Shown here in pieces: positions 15,695-21,334 of a stretch of DNA of 21,334 nucleotides (within the stretch, counting starts at the first letter, position 1; every line of letters starts with the position of its first letter). The stretch is taken from the NCBI GenBank assembly GCA_024640445.1, contig JAHEEZ010000032.1:1-21334 (forward strand), read 5' to 3'. This DNA comes from Acidobacteriota bacterium. Its GTDB lineage: Bacteria; Acidobacteriota; Blastocatellia; Pyrinomonadales; Pyrinomonadaceae. A program made the position numbers and the translations under genes. The notes under the pieces were generated by a model. It did no database searches and was not told where the DNA came from. It saw only the letters and a program-made list of their open reading frames with translations.

Positions 15695-17644
15695 TTAACT
15701 CGATGAACTTCCGAACATGCTCTCGCTCCAGCGTTTTGCCTCAAACGAAAACTTCCTGAACAGCGTCAAGATCGGAACGATCGCGAGCACTATGAACGCG
15801 GCCCAGAAATTCATGCCGCGCGTTACGTTCTGTTCAACCTTCACCCTGATGGGCATAGGCTTGGTCCAGTTCTGCCAGGACCCTTCAATCCTCAATTCAT
15901 AAGAACCTTCCGGCACCGCCGAGATCGTCGCGTCATTGGTCTGACCGCCTTCGGTCCACGATTCTCCGTCAGAGACTCCGTAGTAATACTCGATCGGTAT
16001 TGTGATCGCTTCGACCTCATCGGTCGCGCCGGCTTTCTTTGCGATCAGATCTATGCTCAATTCCGTCCACGAATTGCTGACCGGAGCGGATGCGGTGAAA
16101 CGCACGTTCCTGTTGGCTTTGAGGTCGAAGGGCTGGCTGACAACGACCTGACCGGCATTTGCGCGGGGTAACGGTTGAAGCAGTAGCTCCTGATTGAGTA
16201 CGGTGCCGCTTAATCCGCTAAGCGGAATCATGAAGATGCCGACCAACATCAGCAAAGCCAATAGCGCGAAACCATATTTGATAAGGCTTCCGCTCGGAAA
16301 CGGTTGGTTGGGTGCAACGTTCCAAGTATCGCCGGGGATCGAGACTCCGAACGCCTTCTCAACTTCCTTGCGCTTGATATAAGTGCCAAGTGACCAGGTC
16401 ACTTCCTTATCGGTCAGCTCCTGCGAAAGCATGTATGGCGGCGAAATGAAGTCCGCGGCACGAACCGTCTCGCCGACCTTAACGGCCCAGTAGAACTCGC
16501 CGCGAACAAAACCGACGGTTGCGGGAGAGTCCTGAAAGATCTTGAATGTCCTTCCGTTGAACGAGACCTGAGGCTTCATGCCGGTTAACGCGTACGAGTT
16601 CTCGACGTCGGCAACGTTCACAGGTTCGACAAAATTCCAGTGGTTGTCCGAATGTACAAGCCACCGGAATCCGATCTTCGGATTGTAAAGAAGGTATTCG
16701 TTCCAATAGTAATGTACGCCCTCGATCTTAACGCTGCGGGTCATCATCCCGATGATCTCGAACTCGGCGCCGTCGTAGAACTCTTTGAACGAACCTTTTG
16801 CGCCGATCTCAAGGACATACTCCAGCTTTGGTTTTTTGTCCTTCAGTACCTGGAGAAATCGCAGATTTCCCTGATTGACGTCAAGAAGCGAGTTGCAGAA
16901 CGGGCACGTCACACGCTCGGTCTTGTCCGGAGCCCTCAGTTCAAGCGCGCCCCCGCAATTCGGACAACTCATCCCCTGGGCCGAAACCTCACGGGCCTCG
17001 CGCTCGGCAGATCTGGCGTCAGAAAGACCTATGTCCGCAAGCGTGACCTCGTTTCCGAAAAAGACCATCGGCTGCGAACCGCTATAATCGATCGTCGCAA
17101 AGATCCCGTCCTTGCCGCTGAGGTCTGCGTAATCCGATAATTCCCCGGGCGCGAGTTTGTATGGGATCTCGCCTTCCGCGGCCACGTAGCTGGAAGTTCC
17201 CTTCTCGGCCACGACCAGAGGGGTTTTTGATGTTATCCCTTCCACCGGCTGGCCGACCTGAAGCTGTTCGAAGTTGGGGATCTGTGTACCTTCTGCCAAA
17301 GGCTTAAAAAAGGTCAGATAGAATTTGCCCTGGGCTTCTGCAAGCCAGCCTACCCATCCGTTTGAGAACGTCGCGTACCATTCGTCCCAGAAACCGCCCA
17401 TCTGGTGCTTTATCTGCGCACGTCCGGTAAGTTCGAACCTGTGTCCGTCCCACTCACCGCGCAAGCCCATTTTCAAAGGCGATTGCGATTCCGCGATATC
17501 CGCGATCTTGCCAAGGTCTTCAAGGTTCTTATCGTTGCGCGCAACTGCAGATCTGCAAAACGGGCATATGACGACGATCGACGATCCGGACTTGAATTCG
17601 ATCGGTCCCGCACAAGACGGGCAATTCGCCGTTAGCACACTCAC
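15695..17644 (-). CDS. Double DUF4178 zinc-ribbon membrane protein
   Basis: A 649-residue protein of unknown function. Two modules each start with a CxxC...CxxC zinc ribbon (C8, C11, C27, C30; then C227, C230, C247, C250) followed by a DUF4178 domain (about 52-200 and 270-420) with WDEWYATFSNGWVGWL and YYWNEYLLYNPKIGFRWL as the paired signature. A membrane span (about 457-477) leads to a probable beta-sandwich domain (about 490-605), and a second span (about 611-628) ends in a basic tail. GTG 17644 is used: it overlaps the speD stop by four bases (GTGA) and has GGGAGGTG upstream. DUF4178 genes next to speD and DUF350 recur in other bacteria as far as I recall, suggesting a membrane-associated polyamine-linked role, not established. 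Confidence 0.9.
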   Translation of the reverse strand: MSVLTANCPSCAGPIEFKSGSSIVVICPFCRSAVARNDKNLEDLGKIADIAESQSPLKMGLRGEWDGHRFELTGRAQIKHQMGGFWDEWYATFSNGWVGWLAEAQGKFYLTFFKPLAEGTQIPNFEQLQVGQPVEGITSKTPLVVAEKGTSSYVAAEGEIPYKLAPGELSDYADLSGKDGIFATIDYSGSQPMVFFGNEVTLADIGLSDARSAEREAREVSAQGMSCPNCGGALELRAPDKTERVTCPFCNSLLDVNQGNLRFLQVLKDKKPKLEYVLEIGAKGSFKEFYDGAEFEIIGMMTRSVKIEGVHYYWNEYLLYNPKIGFRWLVHSDNHWNFVEPVNVADVENSYALTGMKPQVSFNGRTFKIFQDSPATVGFVRGEFYWAVKVGETVRAADFISPPYMLSQELTDKEVTWSLGTYIKRKEVEKAFGVSIPGDTWNVAPNQPFPSGSLIKYGFALLALLMLVGIFMIPLSGLSGTVLNQELLLQPLPRANAGQVVVSQPFDLKANRNVRFTASAPVSNSWTELSIDLIAKKAGATDEVEAITIPIEYYYGVSDGESWTEGGQTNDATISAVPEGSYELRIEGSWQNWTKPMPIRVKVEQNVTRGMNFWAAFIVLAIVPILTLFRKFSFEAKRWSESMFGSSSS

Positions 17645-18030
17645 GCCGCACCTCCCGCCGATTCGGCCCGGTTCCGGCTGCCGCGCTCAAGCTTTGTAAC
17701 GGTCACATTATTGGCGCCCAGTAATTCGCCCAATCGTCCACTCCAATCCCATTCGGGGCGGGTTCTGCAGCAATAAAGATTGAACGTGGCGATCCCGTGT
17801 TCGGGATAGGTGTGGCAAGCAAGATGAGACTCCGTGAGCGCGACCAGGCCGGTCACACCTCCTTCGCCGGGAAACTTGTGCCAGATAGGGTCGCCGACCG
17901 GCTTAAGGCCAAGATCTTCAATGATATTCGCGAATACCTGCTTCAAAACCGAGGGTTCGCGAAGCTTTGCCGCTTCGCAGCCCTCAGCCTCAACCAGCCA
18001 CTCAGTCCCTACTATTTCAGGTGAGTTCAT
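17641..18030 (-). CDS. speD: S-adenosylmethionine decarboxylase proenzyme (prokaryotic type)
   Basis: Self-cleaving pyruvoyl enzyme that decarboxylates AdoMet, giving the aminopropyl donor used by the aminopropyltransferase in this cluster. 129 residues, the size of the short bacterial/archaeal class. Motif TESHLACHTYPEHG: predicted cleavage between E67 and S68, S68 becoming the pyruvoyl group, with H73 nearby and the Cys of NLYCC (87/88) as the proton-donor region. ATG 18030 was chosen over ATG 18051 because an AAGG sits about eight bases upstream of it and the longer form adds MFQKGSQ. The last residues (GSRNRAESAGGAA) look like a non-conserved tail containing the ribosome-binding site for the next gene. 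It is the first gene of the minus-strand run. Confidence 0.93.
   Translation of the reverse strand: MNSPEIVGTEWLVEAEGCEAAKLREPSVLKQVFANIIEDLGLKPVGDPIWHKFPGEGGVTGLVALTESHLACHTYPEHGIATFNLYCCRTRPEWDWSGRLGELLGANNVTVTKLERGSRNRAESAGGAA
17649..17656 (-). promoter_or_regulatory. Ribosome-binding site of the DUF4178 gene inside speD
   Basis: GGGAGGTG on the minus strand lies four bases before GTG 17644 and within the last codons of speD. With the GTGA overlap it decides the non-ATG start and suggests translational coupling. Confidence 0.7.
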
Positions 18031-18042
18031 TTGCGAACCTTT

Positions 18043-18074
18043 TTGGAACATTTGAGTAAGGTCTTTATAACCTT
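18043..18074. promoter_or_regulatory. Divergent promoter region with a dyad between speD and the lipoprotein gene
   Basis: On the plus strand TTGGAA (18043-18048) and TATAAC (18066-18071) are 17 bases apart, nine of twelve consensus matches, giving a leader of about 40 bases to ATG 18111. On the minus strand TATAAA (18069-18064) can be a -10 for speD, but no convincing -35 is seen. The dyad AAGGT...ACCTT (arms 18058-18062 and 18070-18074) covers both -10 boxes and could be an operator. Confidence 0.35.
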
Positions 18075-18110
18075 TACATTATGAGAGCGAATTTGTTTGG
18101 TACGTGAAGT

Positions 18111-19073
18111 ATGCCGCTCAAGACTATAACGAAAATTTGTGTTTTTGTCATCGTTTCGGCTGTTGGCGTCTGGGGCTGCACCTCTTGCTCCGGAAATTGG
18201 CCGTTTGACCGGGATGCAATTATTTCCGCGTCGTCGGACCAGGATTTCTCCGATCCCAGGATACCCGGAACAATAGAAGACAATAGGATCAAAGAGAGCA
18301 GCGGGTTGGCCTCTTCGATGTGCTCAGAAGGCGTGCTGTGGACGCACAACGATTCGGGCGGCGGCCCCTTAATCTTCGCTGTTGGCACCGATGCAAAGGT
18401 ACTTGGCAGATGGAAAGTGGAACGCGCCGCGAGCATTGACTGGGAAGACATCGCTTCGGCCAAAAGAAACGACGGAAAGTGTGAATTGTTCATTGGCGAT
18501 ATAGGCGATAATGAACTGACCCGAAGCTACATATCGGTCTATAAGGTTGACGAGCCAAAGGCTGTGCCGGACGAAAATGGCTCCGGGTCTGGCGTGTACG
18601 CTTCCGAGATTCGATTGCTGTACCCCGACGGACCACACAATGCCGAGACTTTGCTCATACACCCGAAAACTAGGGATATTTACATTTTGACAAAGACCAG
18701 AGACGGACCGGCCGGCATCTACAGGATTCGCCGGAATGAGTGGGAACCGGAGATAGGGAAGACCGCGGTTCGACTGACAAAGATTGGCGACCTTAGTCTT
18801 CCCGCATTTCCAGTGGGTTTCCTCACCGGAGGCGATATCGCCAGCAACGGCCAGCGCGTTGTCATATGCGATTACTTCAACGCCTACGAATACACACTTC
18901 CAAAACAAGCGAAGGCTTTTGATGAGGTCTGGAAAGTAACGCCAAAGATCATTGACGTCGGGACGCGCGAACAGGGCGAAGCCGTTGCTTATTCACCGGG
19001 CACGGATTCGATCCTGCTAACAAGTGAAAGCAAAAGCGGAAATTCTCCCCTCATCGAGGTCAGGAGAAAGTAG
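18111..19073 (+). CDS. Secreted lipoprotein, beta-propeller-like, function unknown
   Basis: A 320-residue exported protein. The N-terminal hydrophobic segment ends GVWGC, so Cys23 is a probable lipid anchor, although Trp is unusual at -2. The body has the repeated pattern of a recurrent family of secreted bacterial hypotheticals: SSGLASS, LWTHNDSGG, IDWEDIA, LFIGDIGDN, NAETLLIHP, IYILTK and GEAVAYSPG. This suggests six or seven blades of a beta-propeller. Acidic DIGDN and WED motifs could bind metal; that is inference. No protease or esterase residues are clear. It starts a plus-strand unit with a MOSC-domain gene beginning four bases after its stop, divergent from speD. Confidence 0.78.
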   Translation: MPLKTITKICVFVIVSAVGVWGCTSCSGNWPFDRDAIISASSDQDFSDPRIPGTIEDNRIKESSGLASSMCSEGVLWTHNDSGGGPLIFAVGTDAKVLGRWKVERAASIDWEDIASAKRNDGKCELFIGDIGDNELTRSYISVYKVDEPKAVPDENGSGSGVYASEIRLLYPDGPHNAETLLIHPKTRDIYILTKTRDGPAGIYRIRRNEWEPEIGKTAVRLTKIGDLSLPAFPVGFLTGGDIASNGQRVVICDYFNAYEYTLPKQAKAFDEVWKVTPKIIDVGTREQGEAVAYSPGTDSILLTSESKSGNSPLIEVRRK

Positions 19074-19077
19074 ATCT

Positions 19078-19674
19078 ATGGACGAAGAAAGACGGTACAA
19101 CCTCTCTCGGGAGGAACTGGAAAGAGGCCTGGACGGGATGCGCCTTTCGCCGAAAGACGGCGGCATCCTGGAAATGATCGTGCGCCGGCCTGATGAAGAT
19201 GGACGGGAAGAGTTGGAAGAAGGTGAGTTGAGCCTTGAATTCGGTCTGGTCGGCGACAATTGGAAAACCCGCGGGAGCTCGAGGACGAATGACGGTTTCG
19301 GGCATCCGGACATGCAGCTGAACATAATGAATTCGCGCGCGATAGATCTCATCGCCGGAAGCCGCGACCGTTGGCCTCTCGCCGGAGATCAGCTTTATAT
19401 CGATCTGGACCTTAGCGACGAGAACCTGCCGCCGGGAACGCGTTTGAGGATCGGAGATGCGGAGATCGAGATCACCGAGATCCCGCATAACGGATGTAAG
19501 AAGTTCGCAAAACGCTTCGGGGTCGAAGCCGTGAAGTTCGTCAATTCGCCGGAAGGAAAGCGGATGCATCTTCGGGGAGTGAACGCGAAGGTGGTCGTGC
19601 CAGGGAAGATCAGACGAGGAGATTGGGTTGAAAAGGGTAGAGAAAGCTCTGTTAGGAAGACAGCTAGGAAATAG
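19078..19674 (+). CDS. MOSC-domain protein
   Basis: A 198-residue protein matching the MOSC (molybdenum cofactor sulfurase C-terminal) fold. Family marks: LEMIVRRP near residue 31, EGELSLEFGLVGDNW (about 48-62), the NIMNSRAIDLIAG helix, WPLAGDQLYIDLDLSDENL (about 99-117), IGDAEIEIT, and HNGCKKFAKRFG with Cys140 as the presumed sulfur carrier. MOSC proteins take part in molybdenum-cofactor sulfur transfer or deliver sulfur to other acceptors; the target of this one is unknown. ATG 19078 has AGGAG at 19062-19066, somewhat far. An in-frame extension to 19024 overlaps the preceding gene and is not conserved. The next gene starts two bases after its stop. Confidence 0.86.
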   Translation: MDEERRYNLSREELERGLDGMRLSPKDGGILEMIVRRPDEDGREELEEGELSLEFGLVGDNWKTRGSSRTNDGFGHPDMQLNIMNSRAIDLIAGSRDRWPLAGDQLYIDLDLSDENLPPGTRLRIGDAEIEITEIPHNGCKKFAKRFGVEAVKFVNSPEGKRMHLRGVNAKVVVPGKIRRGDWVEKGRESSVRKTARK

Positions 19675-19676
19675 AA

Positions 19677-20117
19677 GTGTCGAGGATTGTAGTTCAACAA
19701 TTAGAGCCTCCTTATAAGTTTGTTTCGCCATTTCTAACCAAGGAATTTGTCGTTTGGGTTATCGCCGCAGACAAACAGCTCAGCCCGGAGAAGCAGATGG
19801 AGATCTCAACTGCACTTGTGAGTTCAGGTTGCAGGTATATGTGTGCGTCCGGGATAGAGTGCTCCTCCTGGGATGACTCAGTGGACTATGCATTCATGGA
19901 TCTGGAGAACGAGGCTGCTGAAGTACTGCCGTTTGTGATGACTACTTGGCACGAAGACGAAGACATTGAGAATACGGCAGAGTTCTTTTCCCTAAATACT
20001 TTCTTCGAAGACTTCGTTCCAGAGAACTTTCTAATTCTTGGAATAGGAGAGCAATCCTGCCCTTTCTTAGAGCGGGCGGAGAAAGCGGTTAGAAAGTTGA
20101 TTGGCCAATCTTCGTAA
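19677..20117 (+). CDS. Small acidic protein, DUF7684-like
   Basis: A 146-residue soluble protein. It has VVWVIAADKQ near the N-terminus, then SGCRYMCASGIECSSWDDSVD (about 50-70), YAFMDLENEA, and VMTTWHEDEDIENTAEFF, a pattern I associate with the family catalogued as DUF7684; the assignment is from memory. The two Cys and the WDD and TTWHEDE motifs look like the conserved core. GTG 19677 begins two bases after the MOSC stop, with AGGA at 19665-19668. No signal peptide or membrane span. Probably the last gene of the three-gene plus-strand unit. Function unknown. Confidence 0.68.
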   Translation: MSRIVVQQLEPPYKFVSPFLTKEFVVWVIAADKQLSPEKQMEISTALVSSGCRYMCASGIECSSWDDSVDYAFMDLENEAAEVLPFVMTTWHEDEDIENTAEFFSLNTFFEDFVPENFLILGIGEQSCPFLERAEKAVRKLIGQSS

Positions 20118-20167
20118 CGCCTTTCATTATGAATTTGAATATACTCATGATTCGCGACGAGTTCTTA

Positions 20168-20193
20168 GCGCCATCGGCGCGGCAGGTCTGTAG
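20168..20193 (+). repeat. REP-like hairpin, copy 1
   Basis: GCGCC, loop ATC, GGCGC, then GGCA and the tail GGTCTGTAG. Perfect 5-bp stem. It shares architecture and tail with the copy after the transposase (20928-20953), in the same orientation, so the two flank the transposase gene. Confidence 0.75.
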
Positions 20194-20219
20194 CAACGAC
20201 GTATGAATGATTTGCAGGA

Positions 20220-20241
20220 GTGCCGTAGGCACGACAGACCT
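20220..20241 (+). repeat. REP-like hairpin, copy 2 with inverted tail
   Basis: GTGCC, loop GTA, GGCAC, then ACAGACCT, the reverse complement of the AGGTCTGT in copy 1 (20184-20191). The two tails could pair over about 42 bases, giving a larger structure like a bacterial interspersed mosaic element. Confidence 0.6.
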
Positions 20242-20323
20242 TAAGAAAATTCGTCAGAAATGCGGTAGTCGCAGTATCATTCCGGTCATCGGCCAATCCG
20301 GTCGGTACTCTATTAATTTTCAG

Positions 20324-20357
20324 GAGCAATTCCTTCCCACTCACAAGGAAATTGCTC
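20324..20357 (+). repeat. Imperfect 12-bp hairpin before the transposase
   Basis: GAGCAATTCCTT (20324-20335) pairs with AAGGAAATTGCTC (20345-20357) with one bulged A around a 9-base loop. It ends 36 bases before the transposase ATG. In IS200 the leader holds structures that lower transposase expression; a similar role here is inference. Confidence 0.55.
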
Positions 20358-20393
20358 AATCAAAATCAAGAAATTGCAGGGGGCCTCACCACC

Positions 20394-20871
20394 ATGGCAA
20401 ATTCGTACACCCAAGTTTATATACACTTTGTCTTCGCTGTTTTCCGCCGCGAGAACCTCATCAGACCTCAATGGCGTGAACGCCTTTACCAATACATCAC
20501 TGGTATCGTCAGGAAAAAGGGCCACAAATTGATCTCGATTGGAGGTGTGGAAGACCACATTCATATACTAGTTGGAGCAAAGTTGGACCAACCGCTTTCG
20601 AAACTCGTTCAAGAGATCAAAGCCAACAGCAGCAAATTCATCAACGATAATAAGTTGCTATGCGGAAGATTTGAGTGGCAAAAGGGATATGGAGCCTTTT
20701 CCTACTCGAGATCTCAGATCTCAGATCTCGGATGTCGTTCGTTACATTGAGAATCAACCCACGTACCACAAGCGAATCACCTTCAAGAAGGAATATGTCG
20801 AGTTATTAAATCGCTTCGAGGTGGAATACGACGACAGGTACCTCTTCGAGACATATGACGTGGACGATTGA
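20394..20871 (+). pseudogene. REP-associated tyrosine transposase (IS200-like Y1 family), frameshifted
   Basis: HUH single-strand transposase of the TnpA_REP (RAYT) type. From ATG 20394: YTQVYIHFVFAVFRR, the HUH motif VEDHIHILV (H55, H57), then RFEWQKGYGAFSYSRSQIS. The frame then hits three copies of AGATCTC at 20709-20729 and stops at 20748-20750 after 118 residues. If one 7-base copy is removed, the frame continues as DVVRYIENQPTYHKR with the catalytic Tyr115, and runs to TGA 20869-20871 with a full 156 residues. So a single repeat expansion inactivates it and the copy present lacks the catalytic Tyr. It is flanked by REP-like hairpins, as RAYT genes usually are. Alternative: assembly or sequencing error, or slippage-based switching. 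Confidence 0.88.
20709..20729 (+). repeat. Three tandem AGATCTC heptamers inside the transposase
   Basis: Three exact copies (20709-20715, 20716-20722, 20723-20729) followed by a diverged GGATGTC. Two copies would keep the transposase in frame; three do not. Confidence 0.9.
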
Positions 20872-20927
20872 CATGAAGAGTTGTGGATATGTCTACTCAC
20901 GAAATCGGACGTGACAATTGTCGCGCA

Positions 20928-20953
20928 GCGCCGTAGGCGTGGTAGGTCTGTAG
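20928..20953 (+). repeat. REP-like hairpin, copy 3
   Basis: GCGCC, loop GTA, GGCGT (one G-T pair), then GGTA and GGTCTGTAG. Same layout and orientation as copy 1, on the other side of the transposase. Confidence 0.75.
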
Positions 20954-20994
20954 GATCAGTGTCTCTGGAAATTGACGGAGACGCGTGGCGATGA

Positions 20995-21206
20995 TACATC
21001 CGGTGCCGTTCCTACGGAACTCATTGGGGGTTCTAGCTTCCTGACTCTACAGACCGGTCGTCCCGATGGGACTCTGCGATCATTTCGTTTCCGTATCTAC
21101 AGACCGGTCGTCCCGATGGGACTCTGCGATCATTTCGTTTCCGTATCTACAGACCGGTCGTCCCGATGGGACTCTGCGACCGCTTCGACTTCCTGATTGA
21201 CCGGTC
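20995..21206 (-). repeat. Tandem array of about 50-bp REP-like units
   Basis: Three near-identical 50-bp units begin at 21046, 21096 and 21146, each with CTACAGACC, GGTC, and the hairpin GTCCC, GAT, GGGAC (21060-21072, 21110-21122, 21160-21172). A diverged first unit 52 bases upstream has GTTCC, TAC, GGAAC (21008-21020), and the third copy decays after 21180. A remnant GACCGGTC occurs at 21199-21206. CTACAGACC is the reverse complement of GGTCTGTAG, so these are the same REP family as copies 1 and 3, inverted. No unique spacers, so not CRISPR. Confidence 0.85.
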
Positions 21207-21221
21207 ATGCCTCTGGCCAAC

Positions 21222-21251
21222 AAAAAAGCGGCGCCAGATGACGCCGCTTTT
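21222..21251. terminator. Bidirectional intrinsic terminator after the SecA-like gene
   Basis: AAAAGCGGCG (21224-21233) pairs with CGCCGCTTTT (21242-21251) around an 8-base loop. On the minus strand the T-run is six bases long (plus-strand A 21222-21227), directly downstream of the SecA-like stop. Confidence 0.85.
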
Positions 21252-21272
21252 CTGGTTTCCATTTCTTGATTG

Positions 21273-21334
21273 TCAGAACGCCCCGTGGCATTTCTTGTAT
21301 TTCTTGCCAGATCCGCAGTGGCACGGATCATTCG
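21273..21334 (-). CDS. SecA-like protein, C-terminal SEC-C zinc motif (partial)
   Basis: The minus-strand frame entering from the right edge ends NDPCHCGSGKKYKKCHGAF before TGA 21275-21273. This is the SEC-C motif (CxC...CH, four zinc ligands), which closes bacterial SecA and binds SecB and phospholipid. SecA is the most likely source, but stand-alone SEC-C proteins also exist and the codon before Asn is not Arg as in many SecA proteins. The rest of the gene is outside the window. Confidence 0.8.
   Translation of the reverse strand, partial: NDPCHCGSGKKYKKCHGAF

Noticed and set aside
19060..19731. Minus-strand frame of 223 codons opposite the MOSC gene
   Set aside because: Shadow of the MOSC coding sequence, which has a clear family signature on the plus strand.
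20572..20871. Second transposase frame as an independent gene
   Set aside because: Only the part after 20730 resembles the transposase; it is the 3' half of the broken gene.
20995..21206. Possible CRISPR array
   Set aside because: The 50-bp repeats are directly adjacent with no unique spacers, and they match the REP hairpins next to the transposase.

Overview
The window is bacterial, of medium GC and densely coded, with 16 to 17 intact genes, two partial genes at the edges and two broken genes. The gene set suggests a Gram-negative soil or water bacterium. It includes an outer-membrane Wza-type exporter, lipoproteins, a CusF/cytochrome c protein, a two-PDZ secreted protein, a membrane-fused aminopropyltransferase with DUF350 and DUF4178 partners, a GxxExxY gene and a REP-associated transposase. 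By general resemblance I would place it in Acidobacteriota (Blastocatellia-like). That is inference; there is no rRNA or other marker here except the last 19 residues of a SecA-like protein.

Layout. 1-2076 (+): the end of a TetR-family regulator, followed one base later by a long-chain acyl-CoA synthetase; this looks like a fatty-acid degradation unit. 2106-3092 (-): a Wza-like polysaccharide export protein. It is divergent from 3251-6284 (+), a membrane-bound CapD/WbpM-type nucleotide-sugar dehydratase followed by galE; together these are surface-polysaccharide functions. 6315-8197 (+): a CusF-cytochrome c lipoprotein and a class I/II aminotransferase. 8393-9424 (+): a secreted protein with two PDZ domains. 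A strong bidirectional hairpin terminator separates it from the next block.

9504-18030 (-): a long run of same-strand genes read right to left: speD (AdoMet decarboxylase), a double DUF4178 zinc-ribbon membrane protein, a previously unlisted 50-residue membrane peptide, DUF350, a spermidine synthase fused to a membrane domain, a frameshifted GxxExxY gene flanked by inverted repeats, a lipid-anchored FAD amine-oxidase-like protein, a polytopic membrane protein with conserved-looking histidines, and a lipoprotein. The core is a decarboxylated-AdoMet/aminopropyl-transfer module tied to the membrane. It is the best candidate in the window for a poorly described system. No ornithine or arginine decarboxylase is present, so the aminopropyl acceptor is open.

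18111-20117 (+): a beta-propeller-like lipoprotein, a MOSC-domain protein and a small DUF7684-like protein, closely spaced. 20168-21206: a REP/RAYT locus. An IS200-like REP-associated tyrosine transposase is broken by a third copy of a 7-bp repeat. It is surrounded by short hairpin repeats that share a GGTCTGTAG tail and a 5-base stem with a 3-base loop. Stem sequences differ between copies but stay paired, and four copies form a roughly 50-bp tandem array. 21224-21334: a terminator and the SEC-C tail of a SecA-like protein on the minus strand.
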